DNA from: Gonatopus flavifemur | Lineage: Eukaryota > Arthropoda > Insecta > Hymenoptera > Dryinidae | Reading direction: 5' to 3' | Assembly: GCA_018340375.1 (NCBI GenBank) | Contig: JAFFJZ010000001.1 | Coordinates: forward strand, 53,064,001 to 53,128,000 | Length of the DNA: 64,000 bases | Shown: piece after piece, positions 58,031 through 64,000 of the stretch | Numbering within the stretch: the stretch's first letter is position 1 | How the letters are laid out: the number at the start of each line of letters is the position of its first letter | The notes under the pieces: generated by a model | The model's database searches: none | What the model saw: the letters and a program-made list of their open reading frames with translations, nothing else | What the model was told of the DNA's origin: nothing | Program-made: the position numbers and the translations under genes

Positions 58031-61000
58031 TGTATTCCATTCTAGTTCATTGGATGAAACCAATCTAAGAAACTGCGTGTAATGTACTTGTGTCATGTGT
58101 CACATTATTCAAGCAGAGTTAGAGAAAACATTGTTCAAGAACGACGATTTAGATCAATCTTTTGGAACTGTTGAGAACGTGTTGCCCAAGTTTTATTAAA
58201 AGAAATGGCCTGCTAGAGTTGAGGTTTTTTTAATTCAATTCCCTTGAACGGACAGTTCATATTTACGTGAATAGCAGATTCGTGACCAGACAGACGATTG
58301 GATGGGCACATCGCATGTGACATCTTACAATGAAGTTGAGATATGAACAATGAAAAAAATCCCATTTCTCAATAGAAACTCTATGGAAACTGGTTTCGTT
58401 GCTTGAAAGGAACGGAGAAATCCTATTTTCTTACCATAAGTTTTTCGTCCACCTGAATATTATTTATTCATAAGTATTCTTGTGTTTTAATTGTTTTCGC
58501 ATCACAGATTCAATTGATTTCTCGAACCCCATCCAGTAAAATACAACGTCGTCTCATTTCTATAGGGATAAAACAAAACGTATTGTGGGGCTAACACAAT
58601 AATTATCCACCATAATTTGGATTTGATGAAATTGTTTCCTCTTGAGAAAGCGTTCTCATTCATTTGCGCACCGACGTATATATTCCTCCAAGTATTTCCT
58701 TCTCGCAAGTAATTTCTTTTATAATTATACTACTACTGTTTCATTTGGGTTGCATCTTGTCCTCGGATCGTACTCACCTCAACGTGGCCTTTACAAGATA
58801 ATTCTTCTTTTCTTTTTCTTTCATTCGCTGTATCTCTAGTCACAACATGGTATTTTTCTTCGTGACTTCTCTCCGCTATACCTCACTCCACCCACTTATT
58901 CATTCCTACATTCCTTCTTCTTCTTCTGTTTCCTTTTCTTCTTCTACTTATTTCCCACCCAAGTGGAGAATTTTTTCTCCTCTCTTTCATGTCTGCTTCC
59001 TCGTTAACCAAGACGAGCAGCATACATAATCGATCCGATTTTCTGTATTACGGGGCCACAGAATTTAGCGAAGAGACTCGGGATAGTCACTGAGAGATAG
59101 TCTTCTCAGTCCTTTCGCTTCTCGCACTTGTTACTGTTACCCAAGTTTTCTCTCTTTTTTCCATTTCTTTTTTTGTTCCCTCGTTGCCTCGCGCTGCCAC
59201 ATTCTTTTCGGATAGAAAAGTTTTGCTGGGAGTACTACCTCGTTTTCGAGCTTTTCCATTTCCTTTTGCTCGTTCGGGCGATCCCCCAGTTTCAACGACG
59301 AGTTGCGCATAGCTTGCCAACAACGGTTTCAATGTTCAACACTTGGCGAAAGTGCATTTACGTATTGTTCGACTACCTTCATCTCTCTTTACTCGTTCCT
59401 TTATCTCCTTCGTATTCGCGAACTCAACCAATTTACGGACGTACACGTACGTACGGCGTTGCCAACTTGCGTAAATATTCACGATATTTCGGTTTTCTTT
59501 CATACAATATAATGAAAAGACAAGAATATAGTCGGATGAACGGTCCAGCCTCTTTCCCCGAAACTTATTCGATACGATGAAACTTTCTCATCAATTGGAT
59601 CGGTATATTTGGAAATGAATTCGTTTATTCGAATGGAAATCCTTGATCAGGGCGGTAGCCGATGCTGTATATAGATTCCAATGAGAATTATTATGAAACT
59701 GTCTTATATTTTTCAACTTGGAGGAGTGATCTATGAACAGTAATACTTCATAGGATTTATGTACTTTTCACATGAGAATGTTATCTTTTTGAATCAAGGA
59801 CAAAAAGAATTGAATTTTATCGAATGTATATTGTTCAGTTTGATACTTTATTCTTATTATTTCAATCTTTCTTGATGCTCAAACTCTTTGTCCTATTTGT
59901 CATGTCGTCGGGTTGAATATAGACATTAATTCAATTCGACTTTGGACAATCAATAGCGTGATGTGTTGGGATGGATAATATGGAAATAGATACAAGATAT
60001 TGAGGAAGCTTTACTGAAATTAATCTGTGACTGTTCACAACTACACTCCACGGTTAATCACATTGTTGGTATTATGACATTACTTGATACATGACGAATT
60101 CATCTTATTTAGCTTTTATCACAGAGAAGAATTTGAACATTTCGTTTATAACAAACTTTCTGCAAATAACCTGAATCGAGAGAAATTGTGGAAAAAATTG
60201 CTTACAAATTCTTGTCGTCTGAAAAGGAAAAAAGAGCACGAAACTACATTTGATTGAGATGAAACGAAGTAAGTCCTGTGTGTAGGAAACTTCGATAAGA
60301 GATAAGATTTTTCACACATCTTTTCTTGAAGAGTATAAATTCATTTGAATTCCAATCGATTCACATAAAAGGCAAGATAAGGAGAAAATAATAGGGATTG
60401 CGAAGGGACTTTCTATCCAGACAATTCAAGAATGAATAAAGAAGCTATGCACTCCGTCGTAGAGAAATCATTTCGAAACCCAACGTACTTCTTCTCTCAT
60501 CGATTCTCATCTATTTTCGATATTGGCTCATCTATAATGAAACGATAATTAGATTTTCATTTATCATGAATTCAATGATTATTTGATCAATCCATTTCTC
60601 CTGACTCTGAATTTAATGGTTATTTCTCATTCATGAATGATTCAACCCCTTTTATTTGATTTTGAATCAAATACATAGAATTCTGGAAATAGATCAATTC
60701 TCCGCGTATTTGAAGCGACTTCAGAGCAAATAAAAACTGATATCTATGTTCATTTCGATGCAGTTAATACACAAGTTCTGCAGTTACGATAGACTCTTCT
60801 CAATTGGAGGTGGAGTGAAATGTTTCCTGTTCTGCGACGCGGAAGGTATATCAATGGACAACTTGAATACTACAATGTGCTTATATTATCGTTTATAAGC
60901 TAATTAGAGAGGAAATATAGTTAATCATAGAGTCAGTGACTTGCCGCAGGTGTTCAATTCTATAACGCGCAAGATGGAATAGGTACTTGCTTTTCCCATG

Positions 61001-62744
61001 GCGAGATATATATATATATATATAGATGAGCTTCATCGCGGATTACATGTACAACGCCGTAATTAATGTGGAATTATTTGGTCGAATGATCTTTGTCCAT
61101 CGCTCATCGCATTTATCCTTTACAGCTGATGAGACATTGCAGTACATAACGGGTTGACATTCTCTTGCGTCTCCCAGGCTCACGCGAATGATTCCCGAGG
61201 ATATTTCAGCTCAATTTCGGTCAACTATAAATATCTAGCTATTATTTGTCGTTAATAAGCGATTGTCAATGAAGCTTGAATCAATAGCAGAGTTTCTATA
61301 GGTATCAGAGTTCGTTAATCATAACCGTTACCCTACATCATCGATTTGTATTTCACCTATCTTCGCTATTTCTCAATTAAATTGTCAGATGAACAAGAGA
61401 TAATCATAAGAGCGCGAAAGACATATACTTGATTGGAATTTCTGCTTTTCAAATCCAATGATTTCTCAATGGTATATATGGAGATATATCGGATCTCGGC
61501 ATATTCGATACCGTAATTGCGATATAACGAATGTCACCTACCGTATCAAACTTCTCACCATTTTTATCGATCTTGACGAAATAATTTTCTCTGTTGTAGA
61601 ATAATTATATTCCTTTCATTTGAATAATGAAGTATTGTACGGCGAATAATGACCATTGAAAACGGGTTTCCATGGAATTATCTTCTTTGTTGGAATAAAG
61701 GTAGCGTACTTTTCATTCAAGTGACAATCAATTGTGATGACAATAGCGTGGGTTGTAACTAGATTTACCACAAATCAAATGATTTATATCAATTTTAATA
61801 TTATTGTTATTAATCACTCAATATTCCTAACGTGATAGCTGATTGTATGCAAATACTATACTATAATTCATTCACATTCGATGCGCTTTCATAAATTGAT
61901 TAGATATCATAGAATTATTTTGAATCGAATTAGAATTGAAATTTATTGGACAAAAACACAAAGTTTCATCATCATCCAGTTACAGGTCTCAGTTACATCT
62001 GATGAAATATCTTCAGTTCCTTGGTACGAATAATTGATTTGTTCTCTGCATTATAAATATATAGATCTTAAACTTGTCTCTTTTGAATCCCTCGGATTCA
62101 GTGACGATAATGTCAAGTAAAAGCGGACAGAGAATGTATCCTGAAATATGTATTGCTGTAATTTGTGTTGCGAATGTTGCAAGCCAAATTATAAATAAAA
62201 TAAATATACGAGCGTGAGTGGAATTATCGATTATTTAATAAATTTTCGTCAATCGTTATCAGCAATTTCATTATACATTCTTCTCCGTGTGTGATGAACG
62301 CAAGGTAAAAATCTACCAAAATCTATCACCGATGTCATCAAGGTGATATATTCATTTTTCACCCAGCTGCCACATTTTCTTCAATATCTCTTTATCGGTG
62401 TTACAAATACGAATAATGACCGTTTTTGCTCTCTAGTTTTTGAGGAAATGAAGAGTTTCTTCGAACTATCGGGTAAAGTACTGAAAAAGATTTCTCATTA
62501 AACATTCATTAATCGTCACAAAGTTTTATCTTGAACCCCAACAAAAGGTGATAAAGGTGAAGTGGAATGGTGCATTGAGCGATCCCAATTATCTAACATC
62601 ATCTCGTTTTTCACGTCATGTTGGAATAACGTTAGTTTTTTGTGAATTTTAAGTTTGATAGTCGGTGAAAAACATTCTTTCTCTCAGCTCTGAAAGCGAG
62701 CTGTTCTCGAATTCTTTCCAATCATTACCTTCAATTTATTCACA
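58031..62744. other. Long repeat-poor region with one pyrimidine-rich segment
   Basis: About 58800-59250 is CT-rich and 59250-59480 is more CpG-rich (ACGGACGTACACGTACGTAC). The longest open frame of the window (150 codons, 59128-59580) lies here but looks like low-complexity translation. The segment could hold an alternative promoter. No MITEs were seen. Confidence 0.4.
61004..61024. repeat. (AT)n microsatellite
   Basis: About nine TA units between CGAGA and GATGAGC. Confidence 0.85.
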
Positions 62745-62898
62745 TGCCATTCCGTCTAGTTGCTGCAACTAGATTCACGTGATTTTGTCTTGTTTTCTTG
62801 GTTTTCTTGACCAGATTTCGCGTCACTGCAACCATAAGTCCTTAACAACCATGCAAGGATGATTTCCGTGATCACCTCGCTTTTCTTCTTAGTTCACT
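62745..62898 (+). repeat. Second copy of the repeat found in the THAP remnant
   Basis: CCGTCTAGTTGCTGCAACTA, ATTCACGTGATTTTGTCTTG and ACCATGCAAGGATGATTTCC match 7330-7473 in the same order, with many changes. The end CTTCTTAGTTCACTG corresponds to TTTTTTCTCAGTG there. Confidence 0.6.
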
Positions 62899-64000
62899 GT
62901 TTCGGACCATTTAAGCATTCGTTTTTCACCCGGATATTATCTGCCAGTGTTATCCCTGTACAGGGATTTTGATTGGGGTTGAATTCATCAGCGACAACTA
63001 GAATAGATCAATTGCGATTAGATTTTGAAGATATTCAAAATAATTGAAAATCATATTCAATAATTATTGTTGATGAAACTATCATCCCCACACATCACAG
63101 GGACTGGAAAACCTGTCCTTTATTTTAGGAGAACAACAATACAAACAATAAGATTTTGTCCTATCTATAATATCTAACCATTGGAATTACTTTGCTGAAA
63201 ATTTAAACTTGCAATACTTTATTTCCGATTGAATTGAATCATTATGTGCCAGGAAGACGGTCAATTGCTTTCTAGTAAGAGAAAAAGGCTAGTACGAGGA
63301 ACAACCTAAATTCCGAATCACAGGATGAGAAAGAGCAGCGATGAAAGACAAGCAAAGGAAATCCTGAATCAGACCTATTTCGTGGCAACTATGAATCCAC
63401 GTACATTGGTTTATGTAAAATTCCATATAAAAAATGTCTAATTTACATACGCGAAGAACGTATCACATCGCTGTTACTCTCGTATATCGCGTATCCGTGT
63501 GGATGGATGGTATCAAAAGGACATAGAAATAAAAGAGGAGGAAGGTGGAAGTAGGAAGAAGATAGCAAAATAAGGAGAGAGAGAGAGGAGAGAGATGGAA
63601 AAAGAGAGAGGACTAATACTGAAATGAAAATAAAAGCCAGGAAGTCATGTCAGAGACGAAGCGATGCTGACTAAAGTACCGAAGAGAGGTTGAAATAAAA
63701 TCCAAACAAAATGAAATGATCAACCGGACGGAACGATTGTGAGCCCACATTTTTGTGATCGTGCGCCTGTGTGTGGGGAAGGAATGCATCGATGTATATA
63801 TAGTGAATAGCGGTTGTATGTAACCGAGCTTCAATGTACCCTGTTACCGCTCGATATTTTCTCTAATTCAGAATTTATAGATATCTACTTACTCTTCTAT
63901 TCAACATCGGGCTTGGAACAACCTTCTGTTTCCCGTCTATCATTCTATCTCTGGCAAGTCGCCGAAATAGAGATCTATCGGTTTTATAAATTATTCTGAC
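62899..64000. other. Unique DNA with a purine-rich patch
   Basis: Short open frames only. A purine-rich patch lies at 63530-63620. Confidence 0.35.
63571..63612. repeat. GA-rich simple repeat
   Basis: A run of GAGAGAGAGAGGAGAGAGA with interruptions, of the kind bound by GAGA factor in flies. It could equally be a neutral microsatellite. Confidence 0.7.

Noticed and set aside
59128..59580. Longest open frame in the window (150 codons, plus strand)
   Set aside because: It starts in a CT-rich low-complexity stretch (poly Phe/Leu/Pro), has no recognisable domain, and a shorter overlapping frame is open too. It looks like a by-product of composition.
1..64000. CRISPR arrays, prokaryotic operons or viral genes
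   Set aside because: No regularly spaced direct repeats, no polycistronic coding, and no viral hallmark protein were seen. Repeats are dispersed TIR elements.

Overview
The window looks like nuclear DNA of an arthropod, most probably an insect. It is AT-rich, has almost no long open frames, carries short spliced exons (one intron is only 78 bp), one CpG-rich promoter in an AT-rich background, and remnants of mariner, hAT and THAP-domain genes. The order cannot be fixed from the sequence; a hymenopteran-like genome is a guess. No bacterial-style genes, rRNA, CRISPR array or complete canonical tRNA were seen.

Host genes. At the left, a minus-strand gene of unknown function ends at 1886. Four small exons (4172-4220, 3924-3981, 3694-3845, 1886-2126) join with matching phases and good splice sites. 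A possible fifth exon lies at 8068-8120. The last intron and the large upstream intron are filled with transposons. At 19.0-20.05 kb a plus-strand gene begins: a CpG-rich promoter with a perfect CRE palindrome, a long 5' leader, and a 70-nt coding exon for a signal peptide that ends at a consensus donor in phase 1. No certain second exon was found, so most or all of 20.05-64 kb may be its first intron.

Transposons dominate the rest. Main items are: (1) three copies of an exactly 1103-bp terminal-inverted-repeat (TIR) element at 10915, 46188 and 56928. They differ at only five positions, so they moved very recently. Each carries a tRNA-like Pol III A box and B box followed by a T8 run. (2) An unrelated TIR element at 44522-45437 that also carries a tRNA-like unit, on the minus strand, with a T10 terminator. 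(3) Two mariner remnants, 9776-10902 (internally deleted) and 54693-56722 (about 1.3 kb once a 722-bp insertion is removed), both with lesions. (4) An internally deleted hAT element with a perfect 8-bp target duplication at 16417-17256. (5) About thirty MITEs and foldback elements in several families: CACGGAG..., GAAGCTGAA..., CCCAGGTG..., CCCTGCTTAAAG... and CCCTRGTAGAAAT....

Insertions are heavily nested, up to three levels (9600-12035, 21145-22117, 45449-47411, 54693-56722), so a relative order of events can be read. By contrast, 27-29.6 kb, 32-34.7 kb, 47.4-51.7 kb and 58-62.7 kb are nearly free of recognisable repeats. They read as ordinary intronic or intergenic DNA with a few simple repeats.
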